A DNA stretch of 64,000 nt. Source: Thalassia testudinum. Taxonomy: Eukaryota; Streptophyta; Magnoliopsida; Alismatales; Hydrocharitaceae. Shown one piece after another: positions 22,559 through 32,484 of the stretch. Made by a program: the position numbers and the translations under genes. The stretch's first letter is position 1. Each line of letters opens with the position of its first letter. The DNA is taken from positions 97,247,501-97,311,500 of the forward strand of contig JAZHRO010000014.1 in the NCBI GenBank assembly GCA_037157565.1, written 5' to 3'. The notes under the pieces were generated by a model. The model had not been told where the DNA came from. It worked only from the letters and a program-made list of their open reading frames with translations, and searched no databases.

Positions 22559-23395
22559 TGTCTGAACCAATAGAGTACTTACATGCCCCTGGTAGGATAT
22601 GTAAATATCCTAAGAGATAAGCACTGAGGAGATGATATGTTGTTACACATCTTTGAGGGGAATTTTCCACCTCTCCGTGCCGGGAACTCGTCCAAATCAA
22701 CTTGTGTTGATCCCCCGCTCCTAATCTAGGCAACATTTTTAGAACATTAAAACACTTTTTGCATGATTTTGATTATTATGCACAATGAACCAGACTGTGT
22801 GTGGATTGGTGTGCTTAGGTTACCGAGTCCCGCAAACTGAAGGCCAGTTAACAAGGCTGAATACTCCCTAAGCCCTAGACCTAATACTTAAGCTTCGCAT
22901 TTTCCTCAACCTCTTGAGGATCATCCAGATCTTAGCGGGTACTAAGAGTCTAGCCTAAAAAGCCTAAGGTTAGCGTTCCTACTAATCTCCTTGTGTCTCT
23001 TTAGCACTTTTTCTTTACTTTTCTTGATGTGGTCTAGAACTTCGGATAATCCCTTAATCTCTTACTAATGACTATCTCTTTCTTTTTTCATTTTGTGCTC
23101 CTTTTGTCTTTTTGCTCTTTCTCCTCATGATTATGTGGCTCACAAAATTTTCTCTCTCCTCCATTTTTTGGTTCTTTTTCATAATTTTTTTTTGGTCATA
23201 TGTGAATTTTTTCGTGAGAATCCTTTTGACTTTTTCTTGGTTCTATATGTATGCACTTTTACCACCCCCCATCCCTAATTTTTGCAATGTCAATGTAAAT
23301 GGAGGGTGTGAAATAGTGTTGGGTTTGGGGGCTTAGAATAGGATACATCGAGTGGGTGAATGGGTTAGGAAGTGACTGTTGTGGACGATTTCAAG

Positions 23396-23415
23396 CTCTG
23401 GTACATGTACCAGAG
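23396..23415 (-). other. post-coding hairpin, element 2
   Basis: A perfect palindrome, ctctggtaca/tgtaccagag, just after the word gtggacgatttcaag. Counterpart of 13544, 31031, 36430 and 55787. Confidence 0.7.
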
Positions 23416-23549
23416 GTGGGATTGATTGTTCTAAGACATCCGAACTCGGGGTGCAATAGACATGAAGTACAGATGGATAAGCAGACAGATCTCGGGCTTT
23501 TTTCAAAGATTGACGGGTTGCCTCCCGTTAAGTGCTAAATTCGATGCCT

Positions 23550-25490
23550 TCAGCCGAGCGGGAAATGGGATGGAGAGAGAATGGTCAAATCAGTGGAGTT
23601 TTGTATAACAAGCACCTTGATCAAGAGCCTGGTTAGTCCAACTAGGTGCTTGTTCAGATCAATAGGCTTATGATGTAGTCCAAACCCAATCAATCTGGTT
23701 GTTGATAAATGTAGATCAAGAGGTGTGGAACCCACCATATACTATGAAGCTCAGACAGATGTGGAAGTGTGAATGCCGGGTTTGGCTGAATCGAATTAGC
23801 CTAGTCAGAGTAGGGATCCGTAAAATAATCAGTGAATGGCTTGGAAACCCTATAGGGGTGATCAGAGAATGATGGAGCATGGTCTTTAGTTTGATCAATG
23901 TCTGATACCTGGTGTTTGTGTGGAGTTGAATCATCTGCAAATGGCTTAGTGGGAGGTGAATCTAAATAGAAATTGAGTCCAGGTGCGGGTCGGCGTTGAA
24001 AATGGGTTTTGATCGGTTCTATATGTTCAGAAGAGGTGGCTTCAATAAGAATTGTGTATGAGGGCTCTTCTAGAAAGAAGTTATAGGTGGTTTCATGTTG
24101 AGAGTCCTCATAGTAGTTTTCAAAATCAAAAGTAAATGCCTGAAGAGTGTCTATAGGATGAGGGAAATCTGAATTGAGAAAAGATTTGAATTCTGGGTTA
24201 CAATCACTCTTGGCATTTTCTGGTTTTGGTTCCTAAGGATCGAAAAGAAATGATTCCATGTCACTGGAACTTGAACTTAAATCAGTGATCTCAGGAAATG
24301 GGACCTCAGAGCCGGAGTCAGAGAATGAGTCATGTAAGCTAAGGTTGTAGCTTGGCTTGGTGTATTCAGGAAGTAGAGTCTCTACGAAATCATAGTTAGA
24401 TTTGAAATCGTCGGAGAGTTTGTGAAAATCAACTTCTGAATGAGATTTGAGATCATGAGTTCCACCATAGAATAAATCACATGATGTGGATTCAACATCC
24501 TGACAGGAGTCTAGCCTATATGTCAATTATGAGCTTAAGAAGGTGTTCTTACTAGGCTCAAGTTCCAAGCTGGTAGGACAAACCCAATTGAAACCCCACT
24601 CATCCAACTCCTCGATTCTGTATCGTAAATTGGCATGACTTCTGGAAAATCGATCTGATTTCCTGAGGATGTTGGAGAGGGATGTTCATCAAATAGAGGC
24701 CCAAAATCATATCCTTCATTGAAAATTTGATCTTCTTAAAATGGGGCCTCATAATCTTCCAAAGACGTTTCAGATCTTGATTCCAGGTTTAGGATGTGGG
24801 TTGAATTACTAAAATCTAAGTCCAAATAACCTTCGAGGGTCACCTTATCAGAATAAGGGGCAGGATTTACACCCTCAAGAGGTTAAGTTCTAATCTCATT
24901 ATTGCAGGAGTCTTAGAATTTTAAGCTTGGTGATTCATGGTCTAGGGTTGGCTCAACATTGTGTTCTCCTACAATTTCCCAACCTATTCAATATTAGTCA
25001 TGCTGTCTTCTATCTGGGTTGAGAATCCACAGCCACTCTCTGCCTCAATCTCTAGATCTGGGAAACTGGATTGATCCTCAATACTACCCCAAGATATTTC
25101 ATCCCCTGTTTGTGGCATATACGGGTATTTCTGGTCGATAGTTTGTTTTAGAAATCTCATCATCTCCTCCCACTTTTTAAGATCATCTTGGTGTTGTTCC
25201 CAAAGTATAGGATTTTTCATGCATTGAAGGTATTCAAAACTGTGTAATTTTTCTATCTCAATGTATCCTGTTATGAGCATGTCTCGGGTTGATCTTTTTG
25301 TGACTTCAGTCAATAATATTTGGGCACAGTTTATGATGAAGATTGTAGTTGTTGGGACATCAACCTGAATGTTTTCTATTGGTGTTGAGGTTTTGTATTC
25401 AATTTCATATAATTCAAGGGCATCCTCAACCATCCTATCTCTCATGGATCTTTGTGATTCAGGTTTCTTGAAGGGTAATCCTAAGTAACT
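23550..25490 (-). pseudogene. ORF-X: unrecognised coding region replacing gag-pol in element 2
   Basis: I do not recognise this protein. Remnants read leftwards in mixed frames: a 168-codon stretch (25487-24984) with a charged, probably helical part around 'KNPILWEQHQDDLKKWEEMM'; an acidic Ser/Asp-rich part (24526-24233) with 'SDDFKSNYDF' and 'SLHDSFSDSGSEVPFPE'; and a C-terminal part (23738-23550) with 'LIGFGLHHKPIDL' and 'LTRLLIKVLVIQNS', ending in TGA at 23552. Frameshifts and stops separate them. Element 5 has a second decayed copy (31190-32484). Over 35 C-terminal codons aligned by hand, 8 differ silently and 7 change the residue, so silent changes are in excess. A same-frame open stretch (25796-25494) lies upstream, but it overlaps the leader shared with element 4. 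It may be a domesticated or captured gene, or a highly diverged Gag, linker or env-like protein. Confidence 0.6.
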
Positions 25491-26544
25491 AGGCTACATA
25501 TTTATTTCAGGTGGTGGAATCAAGATGTAGAATTTGAATTTTGATGTAGAATCAAGTTGTGAAGCGAATAGATCTAAATAGAGAGTCCCACTAAAAATGT
25601 ATGTGTGTGCTCTAAAGTGAAGAGATGAGGGACTGGATGTTGTTGACCCAATCAAGGCACCCAAAGATGTTTGGAGGACTATGGAGGTTCGGGGTGAATG
25701 ATACCCTTGGATCAGAAGGTCGTCCACCTGAGAATTACCTGGGCAGCCAGAGAGAGAGAGTCCCACAAAGACCCCTACACAGTAGAGCATCCCCATGGGT
25801 TACAGGGTTTCCCCCACTCGACCTCTCTTGTCACTAAGATTCCAGGTAGACTAGAATGGGGATCTTGACATCTTTAGTGTACCTCTTTTAGTTAAGATCA
25901 AGGTGCTTAGGGTTCCACTTGAACTTTAGGTCTTTTGAGTGCAAACTGACCTAACTTTAAGGTTGGTTGACCCAAAGGATCAACTTCACCTCTTTGTTCC
26001 TTTGAGAGCTTCTTAGATCCTTGCTTTTAGGGTTCAAATGGATTAAGAGCCTGATTTTCTTAGGGTTTCTCTTGGATAGATCCTTTCAAACAAGGCTTAC
26101 GCACACCTCTTTTTGAAATTTTTGATTCTTTGCTTAGAAGAAGATGTGTCTCTAAAACCCTAGCTTGTAATCCTTAAGTTGCCTCTATTTGTTCCAAGTT
26201 AGTTGCCTCAAAAATGGGTATCTAGGGCTCAATCAATAAGGTTTTAGCCCTAGTTACCTTAAGTGGATGTGCAATTAAAATGTGTTGAAAGTAAAAATTA
26301 GGCAACTTTTGTGAATTAGTAAATATAGAAATAGGTAGCCCTAGATTGATTTTTCTTTATTTTCCTTTTCAGATTTTGAGGGGATTAAGAGAGAGGGCTA
26401 ATGAAAGTTTACCTGTTCCTTGGTGGGCTTCTTGTGTGGCTGCTTTTCTTTTCTTGGCTTTCTTGAAACAATTACAACAAAAGAGACAAATTAAGTTAGT
26501 ATTGGGTCAGAAGTTGTGATTAAAGCTTCTCAAATGCCCGTTGC
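25491..26544 (-). other. 5' leader of element 2
   Basis: About 1 kb between primer-binding site and ORF-X. The part from about 25625 to 25740 matches the right edge of the window (63885-64000, leader of element 4), for example 'ggcacccaaagat' and 'gaggttcggg'. A 100-codon frame (25796-25494) lies here, but its counterpart in element 4 has stops, so I do not call it a gene. Confidence 0.65.
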
Positions 26545-26562
26545 TCCCCGGCAACGGTGCCA
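26545..26562 (-). other. primer-binding site of element 2
   Basis: Minus-strand TGGCACCGTTGCCGGGGA, complementary to the 3' end of tRNA-Asp with one mismatch, five bases from the LTR. Confidence 0.85.
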
Positions 26563-28642
26563 AAAAATGCTTATGCGATGAGATCATGTTTTAAAAAGAC
26601 ATTCGTTGCAGTATAGTTTGAAATCATCATATAAACAATTTACAATTTTATTACTCAAAAGTTAAAATTTTCGAGGTCGAACTCAGGGAGTAAATTGGTA
26701 TTTTAGAAACTAAACCACAATTTCAACGTACTCAAAAGATGATATCAATGCAGTCTAATGTATATGAAAACTAGAGATGGAAAATGCAAAAGTAGATTTG
26801 TCTTTCTTCTTCTCTTTTCTTCCTTCTTTCTCTTCTCTCTTTCTTTTCCTTTTTCTTTCTTCTGCTTGGCTACACCTTGTCCTTTCTTTCTCTGTCTTTC
26901 CTTTCTCAGACATTTGATCATGTGAATCAGACGTCTTAACTGGTGAATGCTACAGTGCTCTCTTTCCTTTTTCTTTCTTCTTCTTTTGCCGCTCCTCTGC
27001 CTTGAGTTCTCCTTCAGCCGCACCTTCTCCTTCCTTGGCCTTTACAGTCTTCTACTTCTTCTTCTCTTCTTCTACCGCTCCTATGCCTTGAGTTCTCCTT
27101 CCTTCTCTTTTCTTCTTCAGCCGCACTTTCTCCTTCTCCTTCTGCCTCAGCTGCTTCTCTGGTGTGAGTTCCCCTTCCTTCTCTTTTCTTCTTCAGCCAC
27201 ACCTTCTCCTTCCTCTTCTTCCTCTTCTTTGCGTGCTTGCCTTTTCTTTCTCTGCTTCTGCTTTGCTTGGCCGTACCACTGCTTCCTTCTTTCCTTTTGC
27301 ACTTAGCTTTCCTCAGCTCCTGCCTTCTCCTGCCTTTGCCCTTGGTCTTCTTCTTCTCCCTTCTTCTTCTATGGCTAAGTCCTTTAGTTGCTACCTTCTT
27401 GCTTCACTTCTTTGCTGGGCCTCCTCCTTAGCTCCTTCTTTCCTGCACAACACCATGCAACAAAACCTACCCCTACCCTCCCCCGCATCGCTCTCTCTCT
27501 CTATTTTGCTCTTAGGAATGCTCTCAGAGAGCCGGGTAATCGGATCGGGTCAAGCACACCGGCGTGGGTGATGTGCGAGGAGTGCATGGGAAAGGTAATC
27601 GGGTCGGGTGCCAGATCTGCAGGGGTAGGTCGCGGATGAGGCATGAGGGTGAGGGACCTCACCCCTGTGTGATTTGAGGCAAATAGCTGAAGGCACAAAA
27701 ACAATTTAAGTGTTGCCACTCACCTGTGAGTTTACGAGGTGGGACTAAATGTCCCACCTGTTTCTTCGCTCATGCCCACAGGAGACCTTCGCCAATTGCT
27801 GCTACTGGGTTGCTTCGCCAAGCCAATTACCTAGCTGTGTACATGCGCAAGACCAACCCGCTTCACCTGGGATCCTAACACTTGGAGCGTGCGGCCTGGA
27901 GTGAAGCTTGCAACCTTCTTGCTGTGTGCTCCAATGGCGGCAAGGGGTGACACCTATAAATCACTAATACGGCCTTACAACCCTGTCAAACCATAGGAAA
28001 ATGTTTGCCGTATCACAACAAAGGTGAGGCGGGGGTCAGTGTGGCTCAGAATGGCCTAGGCATGTGTGCCTAGGTCGGACTATGATCGTGCTTATGGGTT
28101 TGGTCGAGGGATGTTTAGGGAGGTGATGGTGGTCGATGGATGGGCGAAAGGTGATCAGTGGACTGTGGAAGAGGTGGTGAGGTGTTTGGCCAGGCGTGTG
28201 GAGGTGTGGAGTGGTGGAAGCGTCTTGCTGGTGGTTGGCCAGAGATGGAGAAGATGGCGGTGGACAGTGGCTACGAGGTATCGAAAAGGGAAATAGACAT
28301 AGGGGATTTGGAGAGGGGATGGAGAGGAGTAAGTCTAACCTAACTAAGTGGACGAAGGGGGAGAGGTGGCTACTAGCTGTACCTGCTATCATCGGAGAAG
28401 ACGGTGTCCAAGGGAGGGATGATGGGGATGATGATGGGGTTAGAGGCGCGCGCACGGGTGTTACACGACGTGGAGGAAGGTGGTGAGGGAGGCTTTGCCA
28501 CTGGTATTGTGGTAGAGATACAAAAAAGAGGAGGAGGGCTCGTCGGAGCTCGCTGGACTCCTAACCAGAGGAGGAGGAGACGAAATTGGGGTGATTCCCC
28601 AGCCAAGTCGAGCTTGCTTCCTTCGGCCGGACCTGGTGCTTC

Positions 28643-28650
28643 TTATAAAG
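28643..28650 (-). promoter_or_regulatory. TATA box of element 2 right LTR
   Basis: Minus-strand CTTTATAA, about 925 bp into the LTR and about 70-110 bp downstream of the inverted repeat. Confidence 0.5.
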
Positions 28651-28719
28651 GCATGGGCTGAGGGTCAGGTGCATGGTGGTGGCCAGAAACCCTCATCGGA
28701 GGCATGGTCAGAAGTGATA

Positions 28720-28755
28720 CCTATACCTCTCGAGCATTCGCACGAGAGGTATGGG
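28720..28755. promoter_or_regulatory. promoter-proximal inverted repeat, element 2 right LTR
   Basis: ATACCTCTCG pairs with CGAGAGGTAT, with loop agcattcgca. It is the sister of 21115-21150. Confidence 0.65.
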
Positions 28756-29575
28756 CCGATTCAGGGCATGGAGAGCTGCTCAGGTGATAGGGGGTTTCGT
28801 AGAGGACTCCCCTTTCAAACCTAGAAGCAGCTCCCTGGGGAAGCGAGGAGAAATCCTCCTTGAAACCTTGCCGGAGGTATGGGTCTCTGCTGCAATGGTA
28901 GAGGGACAAGAATGCAGAAAGTGTTGATAAAGTTGACGAGGTTTTCGCAAGGATTTTCAAAAGTTAGGGACCAGAATGTAATTGGGTGGACCATTTTGCA
29001 AAGGAGGTCAGGATGACCTTCCCTTAGGTCCAAATTTTGGTACAAACCTAATTTGTACCTAAGGAATCCAATGGTGAAGTTGGATTTTAGGTTTTACCAT
29101 GTTTGATTTGACATTTTGCATAAAAACCCAAATTTGGTCAAATATTGAGCTTGGACCCCAATCTAGGTCAAAACAGGTTCCAAAGGCCAAATTGAAGCTT
29201 CTAAACCATAGGGGGTATTTTTCCATTAATTTTAGAGGGTGTAGTTGATTTTTATCCTACCTGGAACCTTGTGAATTTAAGTGGGTTTATTTTAAGGTTA
29301 TAGAATGTCATTTAATTCTTAAATTTCATGATAACCGTTTTCTGACTGAACCATCCCACTTTTTTACTTGTTAAGTCCAATTGACCTATGTCTAGGCCCT
29401 GAGAAATCCCATTGATGTACTGCAATGGTAAAATTGCAGTTTTACCCTTTGTTTCATGTATTCTTTTCAGATAGTAATCTCTTGAGTTAAGCCTTCCTTT
29501 AGGTTATGCAGGAGCTTTTGTTCACTTTATTAGGTCAAAATAAGCTAGTTAGGGCTCATGATGAGGTTCTCATTA

Positions 29576-29580
29576 AGGCC
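29576..29580. repeat. right target duplication of element 2
   Basis: AGGCC, partner of 2640-2644. Confidence 0.85.
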
Positions 29581-30510
29581 TCAGCAGATATGCTAATTGG
29601 AGAAGGCTCCACAGTAGTTGGATGCAAGCAAAGAAGTAGTGGGGATAGTCCCACATCGAGAGCGGAAGAATGCCCAGCATCGATTATTTTATTTTTGTGC
29701 CCAGGCTCTATCTTCCAACACACAAGGGGTCGGGTCCCTCCTCACATTTGCCTTACTCCTTGGCTACCCCTCACACCCAGTAGCCCTGGTCCCTGTACTA
29801 GATTCGATAGCCCACTTTTCTCCACTCAGTCACTGTACACGTCGGTGACCCTGGACACTGTTCGAGACCCGTTACCTGAATATGGATCTGATTAGACTTG
29901 GGGTCTGAGAGAGAAGAAAGAAGGGAAATTGTGAGAGAGAGTGGGGGAGGGATTTTCTCTCTTGTGCTCTATGTGACACTTACTCACTGAAGGCCTTGGC
30001 TCCCCTATGCTGTGAAATAGAAGGTATGAAGAAGAAGAGAAGGTCCTGAGAAGGAGAGAAAACAAGAAGATAAATAAGGTAGAAAAGGCTAAAAATCCTT
30101 GAGCTTGTGCTTAGAAAATAAGAGGTCACTATAGCATTCTTGCTACTATTCATTTATTTGATATAATTGAGATCTAATATGCATGTTTGATTAGGGCTAA
30201 TATTTGGTGATTCAAATCACCATTATTTTGTCTTGACTTCTTTTTAACATTGTGAACAATTGAAATACTCATGCTTATGGTTGAATATCAATTTTAGTAG
30301 ATTATTATTCATTGAATATCTATTTGAATGCTGAATTAATTGTGCTCATTGATTCTGCATGTGATTAGTGCCATGAATTCCACATTTGCTCCCTGTGTTG
30401 ACCTCAGACTCCATTGTAGATTTTGAGTTATAAATTTTATTTTTTGATTGAGCTATTAAGGAGTGTGCTACGATGATGAAACATGAAACCCTTATCTGGC
30501 CACTTTAACA
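29581..30510 (+). mobile_element. LTR G, right fragment
   Basis: It aligns with the second half of LTR C: 'gtcccacatcg' (compare 1527), a GAAGAAG-rich part (30020-30080), 'tttgctccctgtgttgacctcagac' (compare 2266) and a likely end ...CACTTTAACA at 30510. It is a plus-oriented LTR lying inside minus-strand element 5. The left end is outside the window, so solo or full-length status cannot be told. The frame at 29506-29895 crosses the element 2 junction and is not a gene. Confidence 0.65.
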
Positions 30511-31030
30511 TTGACCTACTACATCAGCTTTGCACTTTCGTCAACCTTATGAGGACTAATCAGGATCTTAATGAAGACATGAGTGTTTAAGCCCTAACTA
30601 AAGCTCAAGTGGTCTAATATCAGCGCTCTTACTAATCTCCTTATCTCTAGCACTTTAGCACTTAATCTTTCTTTTGATTTGGTTTAGAACTTAAGTAAAT
30701 CCCATAATCAATAGCTATGACTATCATTTTTTTCTTTATTTTTGCTCCTTTTTGACATTTTTTATTTCCTTCTCTTTTCCTCTTCAAGAAAGATTTTCAA
30801 TTATTTGTTCAAAATTACCTCCCTTTCTACTTTTTTTTTAATATGTATTTTTTTGTAAGACCCCTTAGAGAATTGAATTTGCATTTCTTTGCACTTTAAC
30901 ACCCCCTGCCTAAGTTTTGCAATGTCCTCATTGTAAATTAGGTGAGTATGAATTTAGCTTGGTTCAAGGTTTAGAGCAGGGTCAAAGGGTTGGTGAACGG
31001 GTCGGGATGACTGTTGTGGATGATTTCAAG

Positions 31031-31050
31031 CTTTGTTAGAGGTACCAAAG
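31031..31050 (-). other. post-coding hairpin, element 5
   Basis: ctttgttaga/ggtaccaaag forms a weaker stem (one internal mismatch) at the position of 23396-23415, after gtggatgatttcaag. Confidence 0.5.
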
Positions 31051-31189
31051 GTGGAGTTGGCTACTCCAAAGTTGAACCCTAAGGTGCAATAGGAGTGTAG
31101 CTTAAAAGATGAATTAGAAGGGTCATGGGTTATTGGAATGATGAGTTGCCTCTCGTTAAGCACTAAATTCAATGCCTTCAACTGAGTAG

Positions 31190-32484
31190 AAGGTGGTTAA
31201 GGAGAAGGGGTGGTCAAATTGGAGGAATTTTGTGGAACAAGCACCTTGATGAGCAGCCTAGTTGGTCCAACCAGGTGCTTTTTGAAATCAATTGGTTGAT
31301 AATGCTGACCAAACCCAATCAGTCTGGTGGGTTGATGGATGTGAATCAATAGATATGAAGCCCACTAGGTGCTATGTGGCTCGAAAAGATGTGGAAGTGA
31401 GGATCTATAGTTTGGCTGAATTGGTTCAGCTTGATCATAGTAGGGGTCCTCAAAAGTCAATGGATCAATGGAGAATATAGGAACCCTACTAGTGAGATTA
31501 GAGAAGGATAAGATGTGATTAATGGTCTGATCAGTGTTCGATTCCTGATAGAAAGATGGAGGTGAATTATATGCAATCAGATCAGAAAGAGGTGAGTCAG
31601 AGTAGAAATTGATTCTGGTGGTCGGTCGGGGTTGGGATCGAATTTTGAAAGATTTTGGCTCTAGATGAGGGGTGGCTGCATCAAGGTCCAAATCATCGGC
31701 CTCACCATCAGAATCAAAGAATGGGTCATAGAAGTTGAGGTTGTAAACAGGCTCATAATCATCAGGAGAAAAGGTTCTCCAAAATTAGAGTATGATTCAA
31801 AATCATCGGAGAATTTGCAAAAATTAGTTTCTGAACTTGATTCATGATCAAGATTTCCACCACTGGACAAATCATGATGTATGAAATCAGCATCCTAACT
31901 TTGATCTAAGCTAGTCTCAGATTCCAAGCTCAAAGAGGTATCGTCATTAGGCATAAGCTCAGGTTCTTGGCTTCTAGGGAACATCCAATCAAATCCTAAC
32001 TCTTACAACTCTTTTCTTTCTTTATTGTAAATTAGTGTGACTTCCAATAAATCAATTTGTACGTCTGAGGAGTCTGGAGAGGTGCAATAATCAAATACAG
32101 GCCTAGAATCATAATCCATATTTAAAATCTGATTCTCATTAAATTGGGCCTCTTGATCATCCCAAATAGGCTTAGATCTAGATTCTATGTCAAGGGTAGG
32201 GATTAGGTCACAAGAACCTGGACATGGTTCCATTAGGATGTTAGAATCACCCTCGAGGGTTACCTAAACAGAATAAGGTGCGGGAATTACATCCTCGAGA
32301 GGTTCTGATTCAAGCTCACTACAGGTGTTTAGGAAATCAAGCAATGTTTGTTCAGCTTCATGGCTCCCTAAGGCTGGTTTAGAATCAGGAACACCAGCAA
32401 CTAGATAAACCCAACCAACATCTTGATCAAGTATGTTATTCTTCACAAAGTTCGAATTGGATTCCATTTGGGTTGGGGGTCCAT
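31190..32484 (-). pseudogene. ORF-X, second copy (element 5), partial
   Basis: Frames 32467-32264, 32233-32003 and 31870-31661 are in one phase, interrupted only by stops; then the frame shifts (31691-31365) and continues to about 31210. Shared with the element 2 copy: the acidic 'KFSDDFESYSNFGEPFL' region and the C-terminal 'IGFGQHYQPIDFKKHLVG' and 'TRLLIKVLV'. The N-terminal third is missing because the copy stops at the element 3 insertion and the sequence beyond 46627 is element 4. Function unknown. Confidence 0.6.
32480..32484. repeat. left target duplication of element 3
   Basis: GTCCA; partner at 46597-46601. Confidence 0.85.

Larger units (their letters stand above)
21971..23549 (-). 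other. polypurine tract and 3' non-coding region of element 2
   Basis: It begins with the tract taccccca (21971-21978, minus GGGGGTA). The 1.6 kb has no gene but aligns with 54296-55950 of element 4, and its first part also aligns with 1-272 reversed. It contains three imperfect 30-bp repeats ending in CCATGG (ends at 22447, 22498, 22558), a poly-T-rich block (23050-23270), a perfect 20-nt palindrome (23396-23415) and the conserved 'gggttgcctcccgttaag' motif (from about 23515). Confidence 0.75.
2645..29575 (-). mobile_element. element 2: non-autonomous Athila-like retrotransposon with unknown ORF
   Basis: This is a full-length minus-strand LTR element with two 3-kb LTRs, tRNA-Asp-type primer-binding site, polypurine tract and 5-bp duplication AGGCC. 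Without the insertion at 4606-20994 it is about 10.5 kb, with only 4.6 kb of internal DNA. It has no gag, protease, RT or integrase. Instead it carries ORF-X. Its LTRs, 3' non-coding region and leader are related to those of the coding element 4. The first 131 bp of the two LTRs show 12 differences by eye (about 9%), so it is old. Confidence 0.85.
26568..29575 (-). mobile_element. 5' LTR of element 2 (3.0 kb)
   Basis: It starts TGCTTATGCGATGAG and ends ...TGATGAGGTTCTCATTA (last CA changed to TA), followed by AGGCC. It is uninterrupted and preserves the empty site for element 1 near 28591. It contains a CT-rich tract (26800-27440), a hairpin (28055-28074), an inverted repeat (28720-28755) and a TATA word (28643-28650). 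The many short frames are LTR by-products. Confidence 0.9.
30511..32484 (-). mobile_element. element 5: internal region of an old non-autonomous element
   Basis: It aligns with element 2 from about 22885 to 25015 in the same orientation: 3' non-coding part (30511-31180), hairpin (31031-31050), gttgcctctcgttaag motif (31145) and ORF-X (31190 on). LTR G cuts it on the left and element 3 on the right. About 26 bp resume at 46602-46627 before element 4. Its own LTRs are not in the window. As the host of most other insertions it is the oldest layer. Confidence 0.7.

Noticed and set aside
25494..25796. 100-codon frame in phase with ORF-X, possibly its N-terminus
   Set aside because: It overlaps leader sequence shared with element 4, where the same frame contains stops and lies upstream of gag, so coding is doubtful.
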